Below, in pieces: positions 54,242 through 64,000 of a DNA stretch of 64,000 nucleotides (position 1 is the stretch's first letter; the number at the start of each line of letters is the position of its first letter). A model generated the notes under the pieces. It made no database searches and was not told where the DNA came from. It saw only the letters and a program-made list of their open reading frames with translations. The DNA comes from Sclerotinia nivalis. Lineage: Eukaryota; Ascomycota; Leotiomycetes; Helotiales; Sclerotiniaceae. The stretch is taken from contig JAPEIS010000004.1 in the NCBI GenBank assembly GCA_029531795.1, positions 248,001 to 312,000 of the forward strand. Direction: 5' to 3'. The position numbers and the translations under genes are program-made.

Positions 54242-54880
54242 ATGGGATCTGGCGCTTCGAAACCTGAGGAACCCCCAAAGGCACAAGTATGGTCCAGGTA
54301 ATTTTTCCAATAATCTATACATGTTTCTTCCGGCAAGCTCTAATATATCTGGTCTGGTAGTGAAACACCTGTACGGTTCTCGGAACAACTTATAAATTCT
54401 TTGCAATTGAGTTCAGAGGTACACTCTCCTTCGGTTTCCATATACCTGAGAATGTGAATCTAACATAACCCAAAGTCCGATTCTACCCGCGCCAAAACCC
54501 TCGAACTCCACATCCAAGCCCGCGTCGCCAGCGAACTCAAGAAACTCCAAGAGCGCGCCAGTAAAGACTTCGAAGAACTTACCGCCAAACTCTCCACTGA
54601 AGAATCTTCACTCCCATCGGAAGAAAAATCTGCAGGCGATAGCTTAAGACAATTGGGCAGAAATGCGGTTCAGAAAGATGTCGAGGGGTTGAGGAAGAAG
54701 TTGGAACAGAGGAAGAAGTTGCAGGAGTTGGATGAGGAGGTTGAAAAGGCAAAGAGTGAGGTGGTCAGGTGCTTGAGGGAGAATGACAGGAGGCCGTTGG
54801 ATTGTTATAAGGAAGTGGAGGCTTTCAGATGGGAAGTGAGGAGGTTGGAGGCTAAGTGGGTGGAGGGGGTCGTGAGGTAA
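54242..54880 (+). CDS. MIC19: MICOS complex subunit Mic19
   Basis: Exons 54242-54297, 54361-54418 and 54476-54880 encode 172 residues. The start MGSGASKPEEP fits an N-myristoylation signal, as in Mic19/CHCHD3. Exon joining gives SSETPVRFSEQLINSLQ and SESDSTRAKTLELHIQARV, hallmarks of the fungal DUF1690/Mic19 family. A long coiled coil follows (about 60-130). The C-terminus has CLRENDRRPLDCYKEVEAF, the conserved CX10C helix that forms a disulfide in the intermembrane space. Mic19 links Mic60 to the Mic10 branch and shapes crista junctions in the inner mitochondrial membrane. It is convergent with TYW3, 190 bp apart. Confidence 0.92.
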
Positions 54881-55070
54881 GCTGGGGAAACGTTCACATG
54901 AAAGGGGAGAGGTAGAGGGGAGAAATAAGGATTGTCAAACGAGGGGCTAAATGATGGGAAGAGATCAATGAAGGTGTCTACGGATCCACCGTGTACAGAA
55001 TACGTGTAACAGAAATAATCCATGGCGTGGAATTTTAGTTACAAGATCGAGATGTGGAGTGTTAAATGCA

Positions 55071-56142
55071 TCAGGTTTTGATTTCACTATAATCTACAGG
55101 AGCTGCTGTATCCAGTGGAAACTCCTCCGAGCCCTGATTCTCCATTTCTTCACTCCTCTCTTTCGCTTCCTTCAATTCTTGAGCTCTCCTCAAACCTTCC
55201 GCACGTTTTCGCTCCTTCCTAGCTTGAGGATCCTCCCAATTCTCCCCGTTCTCTCCCACCCTCTTCTTCTCCACGGGATTCATTGCCTCTTTGAGTAATA
55301 ATCTAAACCTCTCAATCCTTTTCGTATTCTCTTCGAATCTCTCATTCGAAATCCTCATCAATGTGCCAAGCTGTCCATTATCGACAAGGCAAACTGTTTG
55401 ATCAATTGTCTCGTGAAACACACCAAGTAATGATTCGAGAGTCAATCCCATACATCTTATTCCTACCATGGGAGTTGCTGGTTCTGAAGTGATGGATATT
55501 AGGTTCAATGCACCACTTTCCCGAAAGCCGGCTTGCAATGCAGCTGATAGCACTTTTTGCGCTTGGTCTAATGATGCTGTGAGAACGTGTAAAATCTAGT
55601 CAAACATCAGTATTTAAATTTTGTGAAACAGAACAGTGTGCATAACATACCATCGGCTCAAATTTAAAATGTATATGCCGTACATCCCTCTTCTTGTTCT
55701 CAGGAATGGAATTCATGAGGTTCCCCTCATTAATCTTCATCCCTAGCAACTCACAAAGTTTTCCTTCATCTTCTAGCCTGCTTAGTTCCCCATCATTAAT
55801 TGGATCATGAGAAACATATAGCCATCTCCCGCCCCCTCCTTTCCCCCCAAATCCAGCAACCTGCTCAGCTTTCACGTCCGGAATACCATCCATACCAGCT
55901 TCATCCTGCACCGGACTTCGGAACTCATCAGAGCTCTTCTTCCCTTCGAGGAATACGCTCACTCGCCCAGCGCAACTACTAGTTGTGACACAACCATTGA
56001 AAGAATTAATCTCATCGATTAATTCTCGGATGCCTTCATCTACGGAACCTTTGGGTGATAAATCATCGTATTCTTCTGTAGGAACAGCAAGTTTGCTTAA
56101 TATCAGCTTTTTCTTGCTGATGAAAGATTGGGGTAGAGACAT
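55071..56142 (-). CDS. TYW3: tRNA wybutosine-synthesizing protein 3
   Basis: Exons 55651-56142 and 55071-55595 encode 338 residues from the MSLPQSFISKKK start; an in-frame ATG three codons upstream (56151) is also possible. Key TYW3 signatures are INSFNGCVTTSSCAGRVSVF (about 46-65), RWLYVSHDP and, after the intron, ILHVLTASLDQAQKVLSAAL, GFRESGALNLI and PMVGIRCMGLTLESLLG. The enzyme methylates N4 of the wybutosine precursor at G37 of tRNA-Phe using AdoMet. An insertion (EGKKSSDEFRSPVQDEAGM and onward, about 70-100) and a charged C-terminal tail make it longer than yeast Tyw3 (273). With TRM44 this window encodes two tRNA-modifying methyltransferases, but they are 34 kb apart and not a cluster. 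Confidence 0.93.
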
Positions 56143-57152
56143 TTTGTGCATTCATGTATATATCTCTCATGTGATGGAGGGGTGAAGATATTGGTGGGGG
56201 ATTGTATGGATCAAAAATCATTGGGTGGTGAACCGAAGAACTTGTGAAGTTTAGTGGCCGAGGATGTTCCGAGACATTGGACTTGAACTTCACACTTTCA
56301 TCTCTTCTTCCCTTTCTTTACCTTCCTCCAATGTCATAAATATGATGATGCCTCTCATCCATAATCTCTCAATCACCTACCATTTGAAATCAATTTTTGT
56401 ACTCAGGCTTACTATTCTTCAAGTTGAATCTTGAAATATATCCTCTTCACATGCAGACATCACATTCATCATCAGTAATTGCACCTCATTAAAAACTTAT
56501 GGTGCTGGATTTGTACTATCTGAATGGACAACTACAAAAGCTGCAAACATCAAGGTGTCGTTAAAATGACCTCAAGAATCAAAGCAACCAAAGAAGAAAC
56601 TTGACCCAACTCATCATAAGCTCAAATCGAGTATCCCAATCAAATAAGCTTAAAAAAAATCAGATTCTTTCAAATGAATACGCAAGTCCGCAAGGTATCA
56701 GAATTTATCGTCATGAGAAAGTATGCAAAATCAAGTCATGCAAGAATTGACAATGCAGGTGAGACCTACGTGCCGAATTTCTCTCGATGGTAAGACCCCT
56801 TCAGAGTGCAAATAGAAGAATATTAACAATGCTGTTCCTTCAATGATATGACGGTACTTCAATGATTCCGAGAATGGCTTCATGAATCATCAAATTGGTG
56901 GTAGACAGATGTAATATGAGAAAATCGAAATATGAACAATCGAGGACAACCGAGGATTACGAGGAAATCCAAGTCCAGCTATCATGATTATTGGAAGGTT
57001 TCGAGAACGAGACTAACCAAATATCAACGATTGCTTGACGAGGATATCGTGAAACGCCTGATGAATTATGTCCGAGAAATGAAAACAGCTGCGAGGTCGT
57101 ATCGGAAATCAGAAAAGGAGTATGTACAGCTGCTAGTCGGGCCATGGATCTA
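56143..57152. other. TYW3 promoter and 3' region of the RRM gene
   Basis: About 1 kb between two same-direction genes. A plus-strand frame at 56932-57270 runs antisense into the last exon of the RRM gene and shows no protein family. No other structure noted. Confidence 0.5.
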
Positions 57153-60100
57153 TCAATTAAATGGACCCGCCTCTAAAGCGGGAGTGAGTGCTCGTCGAAT
57201 GGCTGTCTCGAATGCCGCCCACTCCTTCTCAGCAAGCTCGGCAAGAGTCAAACTCAAGGCATCAGTGTAATCAACGAGCTTGTCCAGATTGCCAAAGAGA
57301 TTGGGAGTCCGGGGAGTCTCTTCAGCCCTAGCTGCAGCCTTCTCAGCTAAGGTAAGTTGCTTCTTATCTGCAGTGGCCTCTTGGATAAGCTTAATATAGT
57401 ACTATTGTTACTTAGTCAGTATTCTTACTCAACCAAGGTTTACCCAGCTGGATACTCACTTGAACAAGATCATACGCAACGTCCTTTCTTGGTCCAATGG
57501 TCCAAACATAGCTCCAGAGATCAGCTTGTGGAGGGACACCAAGCTCAAGAGCGATTTGGGGGTCGATCTTCATTTGGAACACGATGTTATCCTTCATGGT
57601 TGGACTGAAACCTTCGCACTTTAAAGCAGTACGCCAAACTCGCTTCAACAACTGGGAGTTGAGGTTAAGTGGATCATCATTACTATCGACACGCTCGACA
57701 AGCAACGCAAGCAATTGAGTCGTGGCCTTGTACAACAATACACGATCTTGGCAAGTAATGTAATTGACCATAGCCCAAGGGAACTTGATCAATGTGCTGA
57801 CAAGGCACTCAAATGGTCGCTGTGGACAATCCTTTGAGAATGGAGACTAGAAAACGTCAGTATCATTTCATGCCAGCAAGAAAAACCTGGAAACACTTAC
57901 GCGCTGTGGAGACTCAACATGCTTGACCAGCATGACCAACTCCTCACGACTGATGAAACCCTGGAAACCAGAGTTGTACTTGTCATTCTCGTCACGAGCA
58001 ATGATCTTTGGCTTACAACCGTGCCACTCCACATTCTTTGCCTTAGGGAAGAGCTGCTTCATCAACTCCTCCTGCGAAGACAACTCAACTTCTACATGCC
58101 GCTGACCAAGGCGGCCACCTCGCCCACCGATGCGGTTCGTATCAAAACGTTGAACTGCATTCGCGGCCTCAGAGAAGCTGACGAATTCAACGTAGGCATC
58201 TAGCGTCTTGCTAGTAACACGCTCCATGATGATGTGGATAGGCTCATGGTCATCTGCTGCTGCGATTCTTGCATTGCGACCCAGAAACGCGAGAATTTCT
58301 TGACGAGTGACGCCATAGGGAATCTAGGAATGGATTAGCATGCAAATTTTAAGATCCGCGACATGAACTTACATTTTTGATTCTCATGACACCCCATTGG
58401 ACTGGCTTCGATTGACGGCAGTACTCCTCAAAGGGCATGAATCTCATTTCAAGAGCCTCATCGGCAGTTGGCACAGTGGTACCATTCCGGGTCAACTCGC
58501 GAAGCAAGGGACTCATACCACCGGCAGCTCCAAAACGGGAGTTGGGGCTGAATGGAGTAAGGGTAGTAATGGGATTAAATGGATTAACGGTGAGGGGGCG
58601 TGGAGTAAAGGTGGAAGCACCCGGCATGCCATCATGGGAACCATTGATTGAGCGCTCAGCTCTTCCTCCATTGTAATGCAACATCTTGGGAGTATCGTCA
58701 ATAACAACTTCACTCGTGATAGAGTTTTCGCGCGAACAACTTCCGCGAGTCGGTGTATTTTGGACCCAGTCGTTGACGTGCTGGGCACGATCTACCGAAG
58801 CGGTAATAGACTTGCCGCGACTGGATCGAAGCAAAGGTGTAAAACTAGGTCTGGGCTCGGAAGCAGTGGCAGAGACTGGGAGGTCGTTGGATGACACGGG
58901 TGATTGGATGCTGTTGCTGCTTTCTTGACTTGGCTGGCTTTGCTCACTTTGCAAACTTAGCTTGTGCGGTTGAGGGGTATGGACAACTGGTGGAGGATTA
59001 CTATTGATAGCTGCGTGAACGTGGTGACTAAGATCGGGGTTGGATACATGGGGTTTTTGCGCATGAAATTGCGGCTTCGGTGGAAGCGGGTGGTAAATAT
59101 TGCCAACAGATGGAAGCGATGAATATTGTGCGTTACGAGCACTAGCAGCAGTGTTGTTATTGTTCCCAGCGGCCTGCAAATTTCTATTGGAGTGATTTTG
59201 CACTAGGCCATTATGGCCAATGTTATTCATGCCGTTGCTATGGCCGTAACCACCGATTGGATTGCCGTTAGGGCCGATGCTATTTGGACCCGTGCCGAGA
59301 CTGAGGCTACCAAAGTTCAAGTTTGAAGCCATATTTGAAGCTGAACCTGGTGTAGAATTTGTACCACGATAATAGTTATTTCGAAATTGTGGCGGATTTG
59401 GTGGAGCAGAATATGTCTGGTTGTATTGTGGACTGTATGGGTTGGTAGGGAATTGAGTAGCAATTGGTGGCAATTGTGGTCGCATACCCATATTCTGTTG
59501 TTGGAAGTTGCGTTGATCGGGAGTACCATGGCCGTTGAAACCGAGCTGATTTTGATGCTGATGCTGCTGATTTCCAATATGACCATTGCCAATCTGAGGG
59601 TTTTGGGGGACTCCGATCTGACCGTTGTAAGGCGGTGATTGATATGCATTATTAGCTACATTGAATCCATTCATTCCATGCATACCATTCACACCACTCA
59701 TGCCGTTCATGATGTTCATGTTCATACTGTTCATGCCCATACCAAAGTTATCCTGTTGATATCCTTGTTGTTGTTGTTGACCTAGCATCTGATATCCATT
59801 CTCATGACCAAAGGCTCCAGAAGAAGCACCATTCATGATGGAATTTTGATTAGCAAATGGTTGAAAGTGAGCTCGAGCATCATGGCCATTATTAAAGTCA
59901 GGTGTAGCAAAAGGTATTGGAGGTTCAGCAAAGGGACTTGGATCTGGAATCGCAACTGCACCATTATTCTCATACTCAGATGGTAGATTCCATGGAAGTG
60001 GTACTTGTGTTCTGAAAGAATCATTTGAGTTTGCAGAATCCTGGCTGGTGTTTTGAAGACTTGAAAGAGATGGTGGAAAGCCATGGATGTTGTTGTTAAA

Positions 60101-60496
60101 TTGAAAGGCATTTGGAGCTGGCTGGCCAGTGGGCAAATTGAAAGGAGCCATGGTTGGAGTTGGAGGCGCGTTCCAGTTGTTTATTGAGGTAAGAATTTGT
60201 TGTTGACGATCTATCACCTGTTGTTGATAAAGAAAAGGTGATGTATCAACAAATGCAGGTGGAGGTTTTTGGAAGGATGGTGCAAGAGGGTTCAAAGAAA
60301 GCAAAGTTATTTGCACTGTTGGATACAAAGGATGAGCCGTAGAAGAAGAGGAAGAGGAAGATGATGGTGAATAAAATTGTGTATATTGCTCACTCGTTTC
60401 ACGTTGTAGTAAATTTGAGCTGTCGCTAGGGAGACCAATTCCCAATCTAGGGTCGCTGCTTTGAAGAGTTGGAGAAATCATCTCTTGACTATCCAA
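57153..60496 (-). CDS. Large Q/N-rich RNA-binding protein with RRM domain
   Basis: Exons 58373-60496, 57901-58323, 57460-57846 and 57153-57401, all in phase 0, encode 1060 residues. The first 690 residues are low complexity: poly-Ser, Asn/Gln-rich and Met-Asn-Gly repeats (MNSMNMNIMNGMSGVNGMHG), typical of disordered, condensate-forming RNA-binding proteins. The exon 1-2 joint lies in a quasi-RRM of hnRNP H/F type: VMRIKNIPYGVTRQEILAFL, with the second half HIIMERVTSKTLDAYVEFVS and RHVEVELSSQEELMKQLFP. A second domain in exons 2-4 (GFQGFISREELVMLVKHVES, CPQRPFECLVSTLIKFPW) is ascomycete-specific as far as I recall. The C-terminus ends ALTPALEAGPFN. Likely an mRNA-binding regulator in nucleus or cytoplasm; targets are unknown. 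Confidence 0.85.
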
Positions 60497-61951
60497 GTTC
60501 AGCCGAAAATGACAAGTACCAGAGTAGTAAAGTAACCAGTGTCATATAGAATGAAAGGATGATAATGGTAGTGATTTGGCAATGGTTGATAATATCTTTG
60601 GTGAAAGACAATCAATACTCTTGAAATGTTATTTGAGGTATATAAAAGGGAAAAAAGAGGACAGGAAAGAAAACTATACAGTTATGATGAGCACTAAGTT
60701 TAAGTTGAAGATATAAACCAGATAATTGAACTAAGAACCGTACTTGGGAATGTATCTATACATTTGGTACAGCAAGCTCATCAAAGGTGAGCATGAGCTA
60801 ATGGAAACTTAGGGAGAAAGGATCAGGACTATATAGAGGACTATATAGAAAAGGGAGGAATATGGAAGATTGATGTATTGTTGGAGGTATTCTATGTATT
60901 TCTTGTTGTGATATACATATGGAGGTACTTTGATTAATCTCGAAATCTATTGAATATAATAATACTGCCGCCTGTACCTGCTTCATTATGAATATATATA
61001 TAACTATCTCTCCTTAGATTCATAAAGTAATTTGCTTACTCTTCTCATTGACAACAAAACCTACATATATAATATTTATTCGTGAAGTCTTTTCTACCGT
61101 GATAAACAGGAATAATCACTAGAATTCCTCTGATGTATGAACACTTCGGAATTACTTCAATAAAGAGAAACATGGAGAACAAATAATAAATACACTTTAT
61201 ATTCGGCTATGGTAGTTAATATTCGCGGGTAGCCCCTCAGTCTCTTTAGTTCCTTCTGTTGTTCTATCACTCATACTCTGCAGAATCTTGTAGAGCTGGA
61301 TCTAGCGCTCTCTCTCCGTAGAAAATCTTAGGCCGGCGGCAACTATGATCAGTTTATTCAATAGTATTATCCGTGTTTCAATTATGCATTACTTCGGTGA
61401 TGCATATGGAACCAGGTTATGAGGTACCTGCATGGAGAAAGTTAGGTCCTATGCCCAGTTGATACTTGTCTCCTGTACAATTGCCAGCTTCTCCCAGAAC
61501 ACCGGTGCTAGAGACACGGGTCTAGGCTCCCTAATCGCGAACAAAGAGAATTAACAGCCATGATAGGATCTATACCACAGCTATTCTAGTTCTGATTCAT
61601 CTTTAGGAGACCCACTCGCTTTTACACGCACTTTTACCAGCTAACAGCGGCGGTTGAGTTTTCTTCCATTGCTTGGATCAATAATTCGAAGGTGTAATGA
61701 TGGCGAAATTGATTCCAACATTTAATAGAAAGGCCCCGAACAATTGTGTGTTTGTGAAAAGAAGCCAATATTACACCAAATAGGATACAAGCAAACATAT
61801 ATGAACATTACTGTGTAGTAAGAAGAACTAAAGGCCTATCCTTCCTCATGTCTTCAAGCCATAAAAGCTTCAAAACGCGATTTCCAAGAGACTCAAAATT
61901 TCAGATCAGAAAACCTTAGATGCTGTGGTAGCTTATAAAAGCCACAGACAC
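60497..61951. other. Promoter of the RRM gene and 3' flank of the polyketide synthase
   Basis: About 1.45 kb without a gene. It includes the RRM gene's upstream region (60497-61100, with several TATATA phrases) and DNA downstream of the polyketide synthase. No additional cluster gene is visible in it. Confidence 0.5.
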
Positions 61952-64000
61952 TCACTTCTCTTTTTCGCCACCCCAGACTGACCACTTATCATGTCTAATG
62001 GAACTCCTTCCGGCTACCAACCTGCTCAGTGTTTCCAACGTTGACACACCCTGGGTCTCAAATACCGCGATTTCAGTCACAAATTCCTTAACTATCCAAT
62101 TCTGCAGCTCAATGGCTAGTAGCGAATCAACACCATACATCTGCAATGGCTTGTTCCTATCAATGGATGTGTCATCTTGCATGATTGAAAGCGATTTGGC
62201 TAGTTTCTTGACTGTGGCTTGCGTAACAATCCCGGCAGCTTCGTCAAGTGATGCTGAAGCTGCTATCATTTCGCGGTACTCGGCCTGATTTGTAACTCCG
62301 GGTGGCACAGCTTGTCTCGTGTTCAGTAAGACAAGAGGGTACAGAATGGGGGATCGAGAATAGTCGATACTTTCCAACCCGCCTCCTCCTCCAGCTCCAA
62401 GCCCTATGGCAGCCTGGCTTTGAGTCGGCGAAAGAAGTGGTAACGATGGGTTACAGTAGTACTCAAGCAGGGTAAAATATGTTTCGCGATTTATGGGCTC
62501 TAAAGCGCCATATGTGAGGACACGATCCAGAAGCCAGGCGTTCTCGGCTAAAACACCATCGTCGACCATAGCACCAAGGTCGAGAGATATAGCTTTCTCG
62601 CCTTTAGAGACGCGGTACCGTGCTAAAGCATCCTCATAAGTATTTCCTGCGTTGTAATTGGCTTGTCCTCGCAGTCCTGCCAGACCAGATGCGGAGGCGA
62701 GCATAATAAAGAAGTCCATCCCAGAAGGTAGAACGGAATGTAAGTTCCAAGACCCAATGGCTTTACAGTCTACCGTATGTTTCCAGCTATCATATTCCAT
62801 GTCTCTGAACAATCCATCCTAAGAAGAAATCAGTAAGTGCCGTAATAGTCAAAGTCACGTTGAAACCAACCTTTGCGATAAGCGAAGCCTGGAGACATCC
62901 TTTGATGGGCGGCATGATTGATGACAACGATTTAATAGTTCTACGCATCAATTCGGTTTTTGTGATGTCGCAAGCCGGCGTTTCTACTCGAACGCCTTGG
63001 CTTTGGATTTCTTCGAGTAACTTATAGGCGGCATTTGTTCTTGGACCTGATCTTGAAAGCAGAATCAAGTTTCTAGCACCACGGCCAACCATCCATCTAA
63101 CGGTTGCACGACCTATGCCTCCAAATCCTCCCGCAATTACATAGGTTGCATGGTGATCAAGCTGAAAACCTGCTCCAGAGTCGAGGGTAGCCTATAAATT
63201 AATGAGTCAACTTAGTCTTTTAAAGGTCCTCGCAGTTGTGTTACCTGGACATAAGTATCTGGTGTCACTTCTAGAACAATCTTTTCAGCAAATGTACCAT
63301 CTTTTATGATCTTGAATACTTCTTCAACTTCAGATAGGTTGTGGATGACGAAAGGTCGGGGCAAATGTAAGGTGTTGTTTTTGAACATATCAATTAGTAG
63401 TTCAAGGTCGTTGCCTTGTTGCTCCCAAAGATTTCCGTCGAATCCAGTAAAGGATGCATTTTTTGAGAATACAGACATAGGCAGATTAGAGTTGGACATA
63501 ATGTCTTTCTTACCAATCTCTACAAAGCGACCAAAAGGGGCGATACATTCCCAAGATGCTATCAGGCTATCACTCACTAGCGAGTTAATCACCACGTCGA
63601 CGCCTCGGCCATCTGTAAGTCGTTTGATGCCCTTTGCGAAGCTTACATCTCGGCTATAGAAGATGTGCTCTTCTGGTATCTGATATTCTTCAATCAAAAT
63701 CCTCTTTTTGCTTCGAGATCCAACAGTTGCAAAGATTGTGGCGCCAATCAGCTTTGCTAATTGAATGGCGGCTTGTCCTGTACCCCCAGCGGCTGTGTGT
63801 ATCAAAATACTTTCGTGACTTTGTAGTCTAGCCACGGTGTGTATGACACCCCACGCCGTCCCAAACTGTGATGGAAGGGCCGCAGCGGTAGTAAAAGCCA
63901 TGTCATGTGGTATTTTGTAAGCGCTGTGGGCTTTTCCTCTTGAAAATGTCCGGTAACCCTCATACGCGATTAGAATTATGCGGTCACCTGGTAGAAATTG
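61952..64000 (-). CDS. Highly reducing polyketide synthase, C-terminal part (ER-KR-ACP), continues beyond the window
   Basis: Exons 63245-64000 (open at the window edge), 62871-63191 and 61952-62818 join in phase 0 (about 648 visible residues). The enoylreductase domain has FLPGDRIILIAYEGY, LPSQFGTAWGVIHTVARL and the NADPH motif LIHTAAGGTGQAAIQLAKLI. The ketoreductase follows with YVIAGGFGGIGRATVRWMVG, LILLSRSG, and the catalytic Tyr in GLRGQANYNAGNTYEDALAR. A final acyl carrier domain has MYGVDSLLAIELQNWI, the Ser being the phosphopantetheine site, and ends without a thioesterase or reductase release domain. This order is that of a type I highly reducing fungal PKS. The product cannot be predicted. 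KS, AT, DH and any methyltransferase must lie upstream, outside the window; no tailoring gene is seen on the downstream side. Confidence 0.93.

Noticed and set aside
1..64000. CRISPR array, prophage or bacterial operon signals
   Set aside because: None found; intron-bearing genes and gene content show eukaryotic nuclear DNA.

Overview
The window looks like nuclear DNA from a filamentous ascomycete. Reading frames are interrupted by short GT-AG introns (mostly 50-170 bp) with a CTAAC-type branch site just before the acceptor. Intergenic DNA is AT-rich, and the gene set is eukaryotic housekeeping plus a fungal highly reducing polyketide synthase. Gene content and protein style point to Leotiomycetes (relatives of Botrytis/Sclerotinia), but that placement is an inference from memory of family sequences, not a computed result.

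Left third (1-17.4 kb): AT-rich, gene-free DNA (with a very A+T-rich block near 1.8-2.2 kb) precedes a small two-exon membrane/coiled-coil protein. Next come a sedoheptulose-1,7-bisphosphatase (SHB17) and a convergent D-arabinono-1,4-lactone oxidase (ALO1). A Ser/Thr-rich protein that appears spliced to a UPF0303 (YBR137W-like) domain follows, and after a long gene-poor stretch comes a degenerate Rad51-paralogue-like ATPase gene. A modular GC-rich repeat occurs three times here, twice inside introns.

Middle (19.7-41 kb): ribosomal protein eL24 is divergent from the tRNA methyltransferase TRM44. A hypothetical membrane-anchored protein and nascent-polypeptide-associated complex beta (EGD1) follow; EGD1 needs what looks like a one-nucleotide exon to stay in frame. 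From about 27 to 41 kb lies accessory, decaying DNA: JmjC-like and mitochondrial-carrier-like relics, an intact 715-codon gene of the fungal ipa-like family, a 443-bp hAT-type miniature element with perfect 8-bp target duplications, an orphan three-exon gene, and several frameshifted relics.

Right third (41.9-64 kb): a dense housekeeping block holds importin beta (KAP95), 2-isopropylmalate synthase (LEU4), a ferric reductase, MIC19 (MICOS), TYW3 (wybutosine synthesis) and a large Q/N-rich RRM protein. The right edge cuts through a highly reducing polyketide synthase of which only ER, KR and ACP are visible. The genes do not form one pathway. Metabolism (pentose phosphate, erythroascorbate, leucine, iron), tRNA modification (TRM44, TYW3), translation (eL24, NAC), nuclear import and mitochondrial architecture are interspersed as is usual for fungal chromosomes; the polyketide synthase probably opens a secondary-metabolite cluster outside the window.
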